Shown here piece by piece: positions 7,735 to 15,807 of a stretch of 18,971 nt of DNA. Made by a program: the position numbers and the translations under genes. The notes beneath the pieces were generated by a model. It was not told the DNA's origin. It was given only the letters and a program-made list of their open reading frames with translations, and did not search any database. The stretch spans positions 1 to 18,971 of the forward strand of contig CAKXIK010000047.1 in the NCBI GenBank assembly GCA_934875675.1, in the 5' to 3' direction. The number at the start of each line of letters is the position of its first letter. Position 1 is the first letter of the stretch. The stretch is from an uncultured bacterium. Lineage in GTDB: Bacteria > Bacillota > Clostridia > Oscillospirales > Acutalibacteraceae.

Positions 7735-8334
7735 TTATACAGTGGGTTTGTAAGTGGCCGCGGTCGTAAACCACGCGGTGATAAATTCAGAATCCGTTGT
7801 AGGATCCACGCCACGGCGAACATATCGTGCATCACCGTTTGCAAGAGTAGGCTCATAATTTCCTTTGAGCGATGTAGTCGCAAAGGTTACGCCATCTTTT
7901 TTGATCGTTTCAAAGCTTTCCTGCTGCTCTGTAAATTTTACCTTTGGGTATTTATAGAGATTTACTTTTCCGTCAGTGCGCTTGGTCATGTACGCCACCG
8001 CAACATAAGGCACAACATCGTCCTTGTTGGTAATATTAGTTTCCCCATCCGCCGTTTCTCCGTAAATCGCAACACGATCTGCAGCGCTCAGGTTTGCCAC
8101 GCTGAGATCAAGTGCTCCACCGCTTTTAGCGCACACGCTATCAACGATCTGATTATCGGCAGACTGATCCGCCTGAATAATTGTAGGCGTATCAGATGCA
8201 GTCATCAAAATCTTGGAAATTTCAGATGCTGTGCCATGCGTAATTCCGTCTGTTGCATCCGCAGTCATTGGCCAAATCACAAGACGTTCAAGGCCAATAG
8301 GGCTTTTTCGATCAGTATTCAAAGTACCTGCCAT
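7735..8334 (-). CDS. Major tail protein (phi13-type)
   Basis: 199 residues from ATG with TTGGAGGAATAAAAT directly upstream. The gene lies between the tail-terminator-like gene and the chaperone, the standard place for the tail-tube subunit. The sequence is beta-rich with 'PIGLERLVIWPMTAD' near the N-terminus, 'VPYVAVAYMTKRTDGKVNLY' in the middle and 'VTFATTSLKGNYEP' later, all of which match the phi13/TP901-type major tail protein family. There is no appended Ig-like domain; the protein ends soon after 'EFITAWFTTAATYKPTV'. A UUCG-capped terminator lies 6 bases downstream, fitting a product needed in hundreds of copies per virion. The family call is firm. Confidence 0.9.
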   Translation of the reverse strand: MAGTLNTDRKSPIGLERLVIWPMTADATDGITHGTASEISKILMTASDTPTIIQADQSADNQIVDSVCAKSGGALDLSVANLSAADRVAIYGETADGETNITNKDDVVPYVAVAYMTKRTDGKVNLYKYPKVKFTEQQESFETIKKDGVTFATTSLKGNYEPTLANGDARYVRRGVDPTTDSEFITAWFTTAATYKPTV

Positions 8335-8337
8335 ATT

Positions 8338-8682
8338 TTATTCCTCCAAACAAATATAAAATTCAAGGCTATACTGCTCGGCGTAAGGGTAAATGTCATC
8401 CTCTCCACCTGTCGGCAAGCCTTGGCGATAAACAAATCCCGCAGATTTCATGGCATCGCTCACTCTTTTGCGCAACGGCACGTCTACTGCGGGTGTTGTG
8501 ATATTTACGGTCACGTTGTAGGTATAAGCGTGTTCCTCTCCATCGGCAAACAGCTCCGGCGTATCATAAATGCTGTAAACAAGATAGGATTCTGGAACTT
8601 CTCCGGATAGATTCGGTATACCGCAATAATACGGCATATTCAATCCAGATAAAGCATCATCTACGCGATCATAAATCGTCAT
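8338..8682 (-). CDS. Tail terminator / neck-like protein (HK97 gp11 / DUF3168-like position)
   Basis: 114 residues. The ATG overlaps the stop of the gp10-like gene as ATGA, and the stop lies 3 bases before the major tail protein ATG. Its size, its place between gp10-like and major tail genes, and the alternating strand/helix pattern ('MTIYDRVDDALSGLNMPYYC', 'SYLVYSIYDTPELFAD', 'YTYNVTVNITT', 'PLRKRVSDAMKSAGF') fit the tail-terminator family that caps the finished tail tube and joins it to the head. The assignment rests mainly on gene order; the sequence match by eye is moderate. Confidence 0.68.
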   Translation of the reverse strand: MTIYDRVDDALSGLNMPYYCGIPNLSGEVPESYLVYSIYDTPELFADGEEHAYTYNVTVNITTPAVDVPLRKRVSDAMKSAGFVYRQGLPTGGEDDIYPYAEQYSLEFYICLEE

Positions 8683-9134
8683 TTTTTAAATCCCACCTTG
8701 TCAAAAAAAACTTCTGCGGCACGCTGTGAAGCTTTTTCTGCCGCAGCATCAAATCCGGCACGAACAAACGGTCTGGCTGCCATTGCGCCCACCTTTTTAC
8801 CAGTTTTACTGGTTCCGGCTTTTCTTCCGAACTCGTTTGCAACTGCTTCATCCCGTATTTCGGGATGATTCTTTAGATCAAGTCCGATATAAGCAGATGC
8901 AACACCTTTTTTTGTGCGCCAAAAAGTGGTGATAAAATTTCGCAATCTTCCATGTGGCTCTTTGCTTTTTCGGGTTCCCACAGGGGCAAGCCGCTTTTGT
9001 GCTTCCTCAATCAGCTTTGCGCCTGCTTCAATAGCGGGAGCCAAAGCGTCATCAACTTTGCTTTGCAGAATTTCAAAATCCCCAGCCATTTTTAAGATAT
9101 CGTCAGTTGGGTCAAACTTATATTCCATTCCCAC
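8679..9134 (-). CDS. HK97 gp10-like tail completion / neck protein
   Basis: About 151 residues. The start is uncertain: GTG at 9134 has GGGGG 7 bases upstream, while ATG at 9128 lies two codons in. Features of the HK97-gp10 family are a helical N-terminal half ('ALAPAIEAGAKLIEEAQKRL'), the conserved 'APVGTRKSKEPHGRLRNF' patch (Lys/Gly-rich with 'G.LR'), and 'EFGRKAGTS...ARPFVRAGFD' in the C-terminal half. The basic region may contact DNA or a neighbouring ring. These proteins act at the head-tail junction. The gene overlaps the next by ATGA. Confidence 0.82.
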   Translation of the reverse strand: MGMEYKFDPTDDILKMAGDFEILQSKVDDALAPAIEAGAKLIEEAQKRLAPVGTRKSKEPHGRLRNFITTFWRTKKGVASAYIGLDLKNHPEIRDEAVANEFGRKAGTSKTGKKVGAMAARPFVRAGFDAAAEKASQRAAEVFFDKVGFKK

Positions 9135-9138
9135 GCAA

Positions 9139-9438
9139 TCACCCCCGTTTCAGCAGCAGCGTGACCGACTGCCCAAAGTCGGTTGCAAGTACAGATGCGA
9201 TTCCATAAGTTTTTCCGGAAATTTCAGCATGCGTATATTCCGCCGATTCGAAAACTTTTCTTTCTACATCAACGGTTTTTTCAATGTTAATTCCAATCGC
9301 CGAAAAAGAAGCAACGGTCTGAGAATAAGCCCTTCCGACTTTTCCCCAAACCGTTGTCCTTGCTTTTTCAATTGTAGCTTTACCGCTGCCATATCCCTGT
9401 TCCAGGCGAAGCAGCGCAATTTTTTTGTCACGCACCAT
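9139..9438 (-). CDS. Head closure / head-tail joining protein (SPP1 gp16-like)
   Basis: 99 residues from ATG with GGAGG about 10 bases upstream, overlapping the connector gene by 11 bases. Small and beta-rich, with 'VFESAEYTHAEISGKTYGI' and a C-terminal 'SVTLLLKRG' strand. Its place between connector and gp10-like genes is that of the Phage_H_T_join family (SPP1 gp16, HK97 gp9-like), which plugs the portal/connector after DNA packaging. The N-terminal 30 residues are basic and helical. The call rests on size, order and general pattern, since these proteins diverge widely. Confidence 0.65.
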   Translation of the reverse strand: MVRDKKIALLRLEQGYGSGKATIEKARTTVWGKVGRAYSQTVASFSAIGINIEKTVDVERKVFESAEYTHAEISGKTYGIASVLATDFGQSVTLLLKRG

Positions 9439-9715
9439 TTTGTGCTGCCTCCGTTCCTGTTTGAAGCTTCACGATTTTCCGCCGAATGAACGAATCAAGG
9501 AATGTGGGATCTTTAATTTCCCCACGATTTCCATAAAACGAAAGGTAGACCATTGCTCTAATCGCCGAATCGGCAGTTTTATTTTCGGACCCTACCCAAT
9601 CAATTCCGGTTGATTTTTTTAAATCGTCCAGCGCTTCGTCCTGCAGCTGTTCAATTATTTTATCGTTGCCGGAATCAACACCGAGATAATCTCGTAGATC
9701 TTCGGTTGTAAGCAT
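9428..9715 (-). CDS. Head-tail connector (HK97 gp6-like)
   Basis: 95 residues. It starts with 'MLTTEDLRDYLGVD', a typical gp6-like N-terminus, followed by helices ('IIEQLQDEALDDLKKSTGID') and 'SAIRAMVYLSFYGNRG', close to the family's 'A.L.L...Y..RG' signature. ACGGAGG lies 8-10 bases upstream of the ATG. The gene follows the capsid gene by 19 bases. gp6-like proteins form the ring that docks on the portal after packaging. The family call is good. Confidence 0.85.
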   Translation of the reverse strand: MLTTEDLRDYLGVDSGNDKIIEQLQDEALDDLKKSTGIDWVGSENKTADSAIRAMVYLSFYGNRGEIKDPTFLDSFIRRKIVKLQTGTEAAQNGA

Positions 9716-9734
9716 TTAGTCCACCTCCGTTAAA

Positions 9735-10982
9735 TTAGGTCGCTGCTGTAAAAATTTCACGCTTTACGGCTGCATCTGTATCTACCTTCTGCAAATCCAT
9801 ACGGCAGATACCACGAATTTCAGGCGCGTCATTTGCCCATGCGTTCCCGCCGATATCAGTAGTCGCAAATTCCAGTGCTTTGCGGCGGAACAATGTGCAG
9901 AAAGCCTTGAGATATCCGATATAAATCGGGTCATAATCGCCTTTTGTCGCACCGGTAGTCGAAACGGTACGGCTGGGAACCAGATCAGAATCCGCACAGA
10001 TAACCGGACGGTTTTTAAAACGGTACGAATCTGGGGCAGTCAAATCCGGTACCAGCAATCCGCGTCCGTCTGTGCCGGTCAACTGATCCAGAAAGTCATA
10101 TCCGTTTCCGTTGGTCAGGATGATCGCATTTTTCGAAATAGCAGTGTTCAGCGTTTTGTTCAGAATACTTTTGATATTCTTCACTTCGCTGCCACTGGTC
10201 AGATTGCTTGCGGTCAGGGTATCCAGCGCAGCCAAAATCAGGCTGTTCTCCGTCATGACTACGCGTGGCGCGAACCAGTTTGCAATGTACTGCATCAATC
10301 CAGCCGTGTTATCGTCCAGAAGTTCGCGGGAAATCGGAAGCCGGTCGGCATATTTCTTGATAGTGTATGTGATTTTTGCAAACGAAGGTTGATCGTTTGG
10401 GGTAATTGCGGCGTTTTCGCTGACTTCCGGCAGTTTTTTTCGGGTTGCAGACGTTTCCACGGCACGCCAACCAGACAAGGCATTCACAGTTTCAACGTTC
10501 ACATAATCAGACAACCGGACAAGTTCCTTCATTTTCAGATGGATCATGTTGTCAAATTCCGTAGGAACCAAGAATCCTCCATCGGAACCGGCAGGACTAC
10601 CCCCGCTTTCGGTAAGAGCATTGTATAGGGGCTTAAAGCTTTCATTCGCAATTCCACTTCTGATGCTTGCGCCGCTGCGAAGCGCATTGGCAAACGCCTG
10701 CACATATTCGTTACCGGAACGCGCCGCATCCACGCGGTTCATTTTCGCGGAATCTTCTTTCTGGCGCTGCTGCATCTGTGCCAGATCAATCATGCGCTGA
10801 TTGTCAGCTGCAAATCGACCGCGCTCTGCGTCAAGCATTTCAATCTGCTCGATCTCGCCGTTCAGCTTTTTGATTTCATCCATTTTGGCATCATAGGTGG
10901 TTTTGTCTTTTGCCAGAATTGCCTTTTCGGCTTCGTCCAGCAGGGTTGCGCGCTGATTTTTGATATTGTACAGTTCTTTCAT
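9735..10982 (-). CDS. Major capsid protein (HK97 fold)
   Basis: 415 residues. Residues about 1-80 are a charged coiled coil ('LLDEAEKAILAKDKTTYDAK', then Gln/Arg-rich), the delta/scaffold domain that the adjacent protease normally removes. The mature part begins near residue 85-130 with 'GGFLVPTEFDNMIHLKMKEL', a classic HK97-family start. Later landmarks are 'KKYADRLPISRELLDD' (E-loop/P-domain region), 'NAIILTNGNGYDFLDQL' and 'APEIRGICRMD'. There is no separate scaffolding gene, in line with the N-terminal domain doing that job. ATG follows ACGGAGGTACAAAA and overlaps the protease stop as ATGA, so the two are coupled. Confidence 0.95.
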   Translation of the reverse strand: MKELYNIKNQRATLLDEAEKAILAKDKTTYDAKMDEIKKLNGEIEQIEMLDAERGRFAADNQRMIDLAQMQQRQKEDSAKMNRVDAARSGNEYVQAFANALRSGASIRSGIANESFKPLYNALTESGGSPAGSDGGFLVPTEFDNMIHLKMKELVRLSDYVNVETVNALSGWRAVETSATRKKLPEVSENAAITPNDQPSFAKITYTIKKYADRLPISRELLDDNTAGLMQYIANWFAPRVVMTENSLILAALDTLTASNLTSGSEVKNIKSILNKTLNTAISKNAIILTNGNGYDFLDQLTGTDGRGLLVPDLTAPDSYRFKNRPVICADSDLVPSRTVSTTGATKGDYDPIYIGYLKAFCTLFRRKALEFATTDIGGNAWANDAPEIRGICRMDLQKVDTDAAVKREIFTAAT

Positions 10983-11725
10983 TTTTGTACCTCCGTAAAT
11001 CTGTTTTTTTCAAGACCAATCTGCATTTCTTCTGCCGACCAGTCGTGTTGATGTTCTTTGATTGCCCGGATAATGTCTTCGCCGTATTTTGGCATGTTGT
11101 TATACACGGTTCGGGCACCGCTTACAAGTTCGTCCGTTACTACGCCTGGCAGATCAACTTGTCCGTCTGAGTATAAGATTCCATCGGCAAATCCAAGGTC
11201 AATCGCCTTTTGGGCGGACATCCAAGTTTCTTCGTCCATCATTTTTGCGATTTCGTTTCGCGTTTTCTTCTTGCATTTATTGCAGTATGCATTCAAAATC
11301 GTTTCTTTGACTTCCTTCAAAACACGAATGGCCTTTTCCATGTCCTTGACTTCGCCCTCTACAGCCGTCAGGGGATTGTGAATCATCATAACAGCTGTAG
11401 GCGACATCAGGACTTTTTCTCCAGCCATAGCAACCACAGACGCAGCAGAAATGGCTTTGCCGTCCACTTTGACAACGGTTCCACCTTTGTGTTCCATCAG
11501 CGCGGTATACATCACTGACGCAGCAATGCACTCCCCGCCCTCGGAATTAATCCAGACGGTCAACGGCTTTCCATTGAATTCGGCTATCTGTTCCCGGACA
11601 TCTTTTGCCAGTTGTTCGTTTTCTCCGAACAACATTGCCCAAAAGCTTTGGTTTTCTTTAATCTCGCCTTCAATACGAATTTCGGCTTCTGATTCATCAT
11701 TTTTTAATACATTCCAAAGTTTCAT
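10979..11725 (-). CDS. Prohead protease, ClpP-like serine peptidase
   Basis: 248 residues. ClpP-fold signatures are 'PLTVWINSEGGECIAASVMY' (residues about 54-73), 'GKAISAASVVAMAG' with the likely nucleophile Ser93, and 'VMMIHNPLT' with His116. The acidic triad member is probably Asp164 or Glu165 in 'MMDEETWMSA', followed by 'AIDLGFADGIL'. The protein has about 55 more residues after the ClpP core than needed, with two helices. It should cleave the capsid delta domain and itself during head maturation. It lies between portal and capsid, overlapping both by ATGA. The family is sure. Confidence 0.95.
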   Translation of the reverse strand: MKLWNVLKNDESEAEIRIEGEIKENQSFWAMLFGENEQLAKDVREQIAEFNGKPLTVWINSEGGECIAASVMYTALMEHKGGTVVKVDGKAISAASVVAMAGEKVLMSPTAVMMIHNPLTAVEGEVKDMEKAIRVLKEVKETILNAYCNKCKKKTRNEIAKMMDEETWMSAQKAIDLGFADGILYSDGQVDLPGVVTDELVSGARTVYNNMPKYGEDIIRAIKEHQHDWSAEEMQIGLEKNRFTEVQK

Positions 11726-12945
11726 TTTTTCTTCTCACCTCCCCCAGAATTTCGCTGTAGGCTAAGCTGCTGGAAGTCTTCCAATGGTACATAATTCAGC
11801 GATGCATTCCGCGTATCACCACCTGGGACGTGCGGAGTATCTTCCAGGTCACAAATGTCATTTACAGAAAAATAGCCGATCTCGCGACCAGTTTTATACC
11901 ATGCTGCACGGCTTGACATGTCACCACGCAGCTCAGCCATCATGTTCCGTTTTACCCAAAGCCCGCGTTTCAGTTCGGAATCAAACAGCATTTTATAGCT
12001 GTCTTCTTCTTCATATTGGTTCACCGTTGGGTGTACGGTTCCAACAACATATTCAATTCCATTCTGCTCATTAGAACTGTATGATTGCTTTCCTACGCCA
12101 AGCTTGTACAGCGGTACACCAAAAAATCTGGAAATATCTTCAATGGATACTTCTTTACTTTCCACAAACTGTGCGTCTCGGTTGGAAATTCCGATCTGCT
12201 GATATTTCATCCCAAGATCAAGCACAGCAACACGAAAAGCATTGTCCACCCCAGCATGAACTTTTTCCCATTCTGCGCGTACCACATCTTTTGCTGCTTT
12301 GTCGATTTGTCCGTCAGCTTGAATTACGCCGCCTGGGTTTGCGGAATTCTTATAGAACTTCTTTTCGTAATCCTGCGCATCCATTGCAGTCTTGATTACA
12401 TCGGCAGCGCGCGACAAAACAGAAATTCCGTTTATTCCATCTTCTGAATATGCCTTGTAGTGCTTCATATCCCACTGGTTGATTCGGCGCTGCTCACCAG
12501 TTTTTGGATTCGTAAACATATACCACAGCACACCGGAAGAATCAAAAAACGGCGTCACACAGGTTGGGGGAACCGGAAGTAATTCTTTAGGTCTGGAACT
12601 GATTGAATCTCTGACAATGATTTCATACCCATTCCCGCCAAGCAGGCGATTGCGTTCGATAAGTTTTCTTTCAACGAAAGGGGTCATCGCTTCATTCGGT
12701 CTAACTGATAGAAGATAATTCAGCGGGTGATCCGATAGGCGCTTCTTGTTTACATCATCCAAGATGTAAATTGGAAGTTTCCCCATGGAATTTGACAAAA
12801 TTTCCACGCAGGCATTCACAGCTGAAAGTTTCATTGCCGATGCAGAATTAGTAGAATCCCCCGTGATCCAAGGTGCAGAAGTAGAAAAGTCGATTTGTTC
12901 TGATTCGTTTTTAATTGTTTTCTGAATAGCACTTCTCAGAATCAT
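11722..12945 (-). CDS. Portal protein (HK97 family)
   Basis: 407 residues, the usual size for HK97-type portals. Landmarks in order: 'MKLSAVNACVEILSNSMGKL' (about 38-57), 'HPLNYLLSVRPNEAMTPFV', 'LGGNGYEIIVRD', 'MKHYKAYSEDGINGISVLSR' (typical portal wing signature), 'NPGGVIQADG', 'SKEVSIEDISRFFGVPLYKL' and 'GRDMSSRAAWYKTG'-like sequence near the end. Twelve copies form the DNA channel at one capsid vertex and bind the terminase. ATG has a GGTGGTGGGAA stretch upstream. The start overlaps the preceding small membrane-protein gene by 4 bases and the stop overlaps the protease start. Confidence 0.95.
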   Translation of the reverse strand: MILRSAIQKTIKNESEQIDFSTSAPWITGDSTNSASAMKLSAVNACVEILSNSMGKLPIYILDDVNKKRLSDHPLNYLLSVRPNEAMTPFVERKLIERNRLLGGNGYEIIVRDSISSRPKELLPVPPTCVTPFFDSSGVLWYMFTNPKTGEQRRINQWDMKHYKAYSEDGINGISVLSRAADVIKTAMDAQDYEKKFYKNSANPGGVIQADGQIDKAAKDVVRAEWEKVHAGVDNAFRVAVLDLGMKYQQIGISNRDAQFVESKEVSIEDISRFFGVPLYKLGVGKQSYSSNEQNGIEYVVGTVHPTVNQYEEEDSYKMLFDSELKRGLWVKRNMMAELRGDMSSRAAWYKTGREIGYFSVNDICDLEDTPHVPGGDTRNASLNYVPLEDFQQLSLQRNSGGGEKKK

Positions 12946-13109
12946 TTCCCACCACCACCTCGCGCAATAATTCCGGCGGATGCCATCACAAGCACGCCAA
13001 GAACGATCATTCCTGCTGGTACTGATATTAGCATTACTCCGACAGAAGCAATTACAATTCCAGAAGCTGCCATTATATCATCCACATATTTCAGCAATAT
13101 TTTTTTCAT
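12942..13109 (-). CDS. Small hydrophobic membrane protein between terminase and portal
   Basis: 55 residues starting 'MKKILLKYVDDIMAASGIVI'. The rest is almost wholly hydrophobic and can form two membrane helices (about 14-30 and 32-50), ending in a Gly-rich basic 'ARGGGGK'. ATG at 13109 is preferred because GGAG lies 9 bases upstream; an ATG five codons earlier (13124) has no good ribosome site. It overlaps terL at the 5' side and the portal start by 4 bases. No known family is recognised and function is unknown. Being inside the packaging operon it is made late, so a holin-like or envelope role is conceivable but unsupported. Confidence 0.7.
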   Translation of the reverse strand: MKKILLKYVDDIMAASGIVIASVGVMLISVPAGMIVLGVLVMASAGIIARGGGGK

Positions 13110-13111
13110 AA

Positions 13112-14677
13112 TCACATACTCCATTCGCCTGACATGATTGCCGCAGAAAGATTTACAACCGGTTCAGTCATTGATACCGCAATCGCAATAACCCATGCCA
13201 CAGTGATATCAATTCGATCAATAGATCGGTCTTTAACAAGTTTTTTATTTTCATTTGCATCAACATAACATATTGCATTTCCAAAGCACCAACGAGCCGC
13301 TGGGTTATATTCGTGCACCATCAAATCCCGATACAACATTCGTTCGGCTTCTTTTATGGCCGGAGACATATTTCGAATATCCTGCGGAATTTCCGATACA
13401 TCAATTTTTAAAAGCTGTGTAAGCATTCGGCTCATATATGGATCGCACCCAAGATTTAATTTATAAATCTTATTAAGATCTTCTATTCGCTGCCTAAGGA
13501 TGTCATAGTCTACGCAATCCCCCGGCGTACTTTCCATATATCCTTGTTGCATCCACTCGCTAAATGGTACATGGTCTCGTTTTTCTCTCTCTCTCATTTT
13601 TTCTTCTGGAATCCATGCAAAGAATTTTGCATACCATTTTGAAAGCCCTTCCTGCGGAGGAAATAGCAAGACCAACGCTGTTAAGTCGGTAGTGGAAGAT
13701 AAATCCAACCCACCAAAGCATTTTTTCCCAATCAAGATTTTTTCATCTATTGTTTCTACGGTCTGATCAAAAAGTGTAAGTGGAAGCCAACCGCGCGCCT
13801 TTACAGAAATCCATTGATTCAGTCTCAACCAGCGAAATAAGCGTTCGGATGCCATTGATTGTTGTGCGTCTATTGCTTCATTTCGAAGAGTTTCAATCTG
13901 GATCGTATGCCCTAACGACGGATTACATTCATACCAAAGTTCTTCTTTGTAAATATCGGCGTCCGGATTTTTCAACCCGTAAATAAAAGGCAGCCATACA
14001 GGATTATCATAGTTCCCATCTCGGTTGCCTTTTCGATATTCAATTATGTGTCGTGCCTTTTCATGAATTTCCCATCCGATTGATTTATGATCTGGGTCAT
14101 CTCCTGCCGTAGTCAAAACGATGAAGACAGGCTCTTTTCTTGCTGATCCAGAGCCGAAGGTCATGATATCCCACAGTTCGCGGTTCGGCTGCGCGTGAAG
14201 TTCATCGAAAATAACGCAGCTTGGTTTATATCCGTGCTTGCTGTACGCTTCGCTGGAAAGAACCTTTAATACTGTGTGGCTTACGGTATCCACGATTTCT
14301 TTTGTGGAAGCTTTAATCTTTGCTCGCTTCATCAGCGCTGGGCACTGTTCCAACATGGACAATGCGGCATTAAAAACAATTCCTGCATTCCCTCGATCCG
14401 CCGCTACACAATATACTTCGCCGTCTCTCACACCGTCTGCGAAAGTATGATATAGCCCAAGTGCTGCAGCAATTTGAGATTTTCCGTTTTTCTTTGGAAT
14501 TTCAAGATATAGATATTGATATTTTCTTAATCCATTTTCTTTTACAGTTCCATAAAATTGGGATACAACATTATTTTGCCAATCAAGCAGCGTAAACGGC
14601 TGACCGTAAAAATCATCACCAAGCTTTAGGCATTGGATAAACGAAATCGTATAGTTCGCACGATCTGCACTGTACAT
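13112..14677 (-). CDS. terL: Terminase large subunit (Terminase_1 family)
   Basis: 521 residues, a normal size. The ATPase part has the Walker A-like 'PKKNGKS' at residues 61-67, Walker B 'CVIFDELH' at 154-161 with the catalytic Glu in DEL, and a coupling motif 'LTTAGDD' at 188-194. The nuclease part has 'FGGLDLSSTTDLTAL' from 321 (first metal-binding Asp325), 'LGCDPYMSRML' at 409-419 and 'IDRIDITVAWVIA' near 486-498 for the last acidic residue. It pumps DNA into the prohead and cuts concatemers. ATG follows AGGCGGGGATAACGG just after the small-subunit stop. Confidence 0.97.
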   Translation of the reverse strand: MYSADRANYTISFIQCLKLGDDFYGQPFTLLDWQNNVVSQFYGTVKENGLRKYQYLYLEIPKKNGKSQIAAALGLYHTFADGVRDGEVYCVAADRGNAGIVFNAALSMLEQCPALMKRAKIKASTKEIVDTVSHTVLKVLSSEAYSKHGYKPSCVIFDELHAQPNRELWDIMTFGSGSARKEPVFIVLTTAGDDPDHKSIGWEIHEKARHIIEYRKGNRDGNYDNPVWLPFIYGLKNPDADIYKEELWYECNPSLGHTIQIETLRNEAIDAQQSMASERLFRWLRLNQWISVKARGWLPLTLFDQTVETIDEKILIGKKCFGGLDLSSTTDLTALVLLFPPQEGLSKWYAKFFAWIPEEKMREREKRDHVPFSEWMQQGYMESTPGDCVDYDILRQRIEDLNKIYKLNLGCDPYMSRMLTQLLKIDVSEIPQDIRNMSPAIKEAERMLYRDLMVHEYNPAARWCFGNAICYVDANENKKLVKDRSIDRIDITVAWVIAIAVSMTEPVVNLSAAIMSGEWSM

Positions 14678-14680
14678 CCG

Positions 14681-15226
14681 TTATCCCCGCCTTTGCAGTA
14701 AAGCGGCCATTGGATCATCGTCCGCTTTTTCCTCCACTTTTTTGGGAATTGATCGAAGCGCTGCAGCTGGTGTCATCACGGTTTCTTTTTCAATTTTGAG
14801 CATCATATCCCGCTTGGCTTGAATTTGCTTATCGTATAAAATCAGCTGATTTCCCAGTTTTACGATCAATCCATAGTACTCAGATGCCTCTAATTTTTGA
14901 TCGTTATAATCCTGTTTCAGCCGTTCTATACCTAAATATGATGCTTCTCGTTTTACGGAAAAATCCAAACATTCGGAGTATAGCTGTGCATATCGATTTA
15001 CAATTCCTTCGTAAAGATCATCGTTTTTTTCAATTCTTTTCAGAAGTCCCGATATGCGCAAAAATTCTTTGTGCGCATCTGGATTGTCGCGCACTTCCGG
15101 CTTTTCTTTGATTTTTATCCCTGAAAGCAATCCAGATTCCCCAGATTGCCTGAGTTTAAGTTCGGCTTTGGTTTTGTGCGACCGCTTTTCGCTTACAAGT
15201 AGCGTATACGGCTTTGGATTCATCAT
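14681..15226 (-). CDS. terS: Terminase small subunit (P27 family)
   Basis: 181 residues from the ATG-ATG at 15226/15223, which has GAGGTGAA 5-8 bases upstream; the frame is open to a TTG 25 codons earlier but without a ribosome site. The N-terminus is basic ('LLVSEKRSHKTKAELKLRQS'), then 'KEKPEVRDNPDAHKEFLRIS' and helical sequence with 'GIVNRYAQLYSECLDFSVKR' and 'LIVKLGNQLILYDKQIQAKR', matching the P27-type small terminase layout. The C-terminus 'DDPMAALLQRRG' is typical. It recognises the packaging site and recruits the large subunit. It lies directly before terL. Confidence 0.88.
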   Translation of the reverse strand: MMNPKPYTLLVSEKRSHKTKAELKLRQSGESGLLSGIKIKEKPEVRDNPDAHKEFLRISGLLKRIEKNDDLYEGIVNRYAQLYSECLDFSVKREASYLGIERLKQDYNDQKLEASEYYGLIVKLGNQLILYDKQIQAKRDMMLKIEKETVMTPAAALRSIPKKVEEKADDDPMAALLQRRG

Positions 15227-15307
15227 ATTTTTCACCTCAGTTCTGAAAAAGGAATTTTTTTCGCGCGTATCTAACTGCCCGTTGGTCAAGTGGATGGTCA
15301 AAACATT

Positions 15308-15673
15308 TTATGGGTGGGGGTGGTATGATGATTTGTTTCCAAATCCTCCATCCTCAGTTGCTGTTTTGCGGCTATGGCACCTATGGCAAAGACCTTGCCA
15401 ATTTGACTTATCCCAAAATAGTTTTTTACTGCCTTTGTGCGGGATTTTGTGATCTACTTCTGTTGCGGTTTCGTGACATTCAGGGGAACTGCACATTGGA
15501 TGATCCGCAAGAAACTGCTTGCTTTCCACGCGCCAACGATATCCATACATCTTGCTGGAATCATTGTGTCTAAAACAAATATTTGCATCTGATGCATGCG
15601 CGTCACAGTACTTATTTCTTGTGAGCGTGTGGCATCCTGGATGCCTGCACGGCCTCATTGGCTTACTTGGCAT
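15308..15673 (-). CDS. HNH endonuclease of the packaging module
   Basis: 121 residues. N-terminal Cys/His pairs (C9, C14, C23, H26, in 'CRHPGCHTLTRNKYCDAH') and 'CSSPECHETATEVDHKIPHK' lead into the HNH core: D74-H75 in 'VDHKIPH', Asn91 in 'DKSNWQGLCHRCH', and Cys96-Cys99-His100 completing a beta-beta-alpha-metal site with zinc ligands, then 'SRKTATEDGGFG', which is characteristic of phage packaging HNH proteins. Such proteins next to terminase genes help the terminase cut at cos in HK97-like phages. This points to a cos phage rather than a mobile intron enzyme. Confidence 0.92.
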   Translation of the reverse strand: MPSKPMRPCRHPGCHTLTRNKYCDAHASDANICFRHNDSSKMYGYRWRVESKQFLADHPMCSSPECHETATEVDHKIPHKGSKKLFWDKSNWQGLCHRCHSRKTATEDGGFGNKSSYHPHP

Positions 15674-15807
15674 ACATCATCACACCATAAATCAAATTTT
15701 AGCTCCGCTGCTGTTGCTTGCGACAACGGAGCGTAGTAATAAGCACTGCTGGGCAAAGGAAGTGAAATCCCAACGTGCCGCAAGCTCTTATGTTCCCCCT
15801 TCGCCAT
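15655..15807 (-). CDS. Doubtful 50-aa ORF between metallophosphoesterase and HNH genes
   Basis: A 50-codon ORF (starting 'MAKGEHKSLRHVGISLPLPS', ending 'WCDDVCQVSQ') fills most of the gap and overlaps the HNH start by 19 bases. There is no good ribosome site; the nearest purine-rich run is GGGTGGGA about 14 bases upstream. The frame is the same as that of the metallophosphoesterase and is open all the way back to its TAA. The stretch also carries many inverted repeats, so the open frame may be a by-product of constrained DNA or RNA structure. Kept only as a low-confidence call. Confidence 0.2.
   Translation of the reverse strand: MAKGEHKSLRHVGISLPLPSSAYYYAPLSQATAAELKFDLWCDDVCQVSQ

Noticed and set aside
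8914..9489. 191-codon plus-strand frame opposite the head-tail genes
   Set aside because: Covers three real overlapping minus-strand genes; no ribosome site or recognisable domain.
15308..15673. HNH gene as a homing endonuclease or intron remnant
   Set aside because: Position directly before small terminase and the packaging-type HNH core fit the cos-cleavage partner; no interrupted gene or intron boundary is seen.
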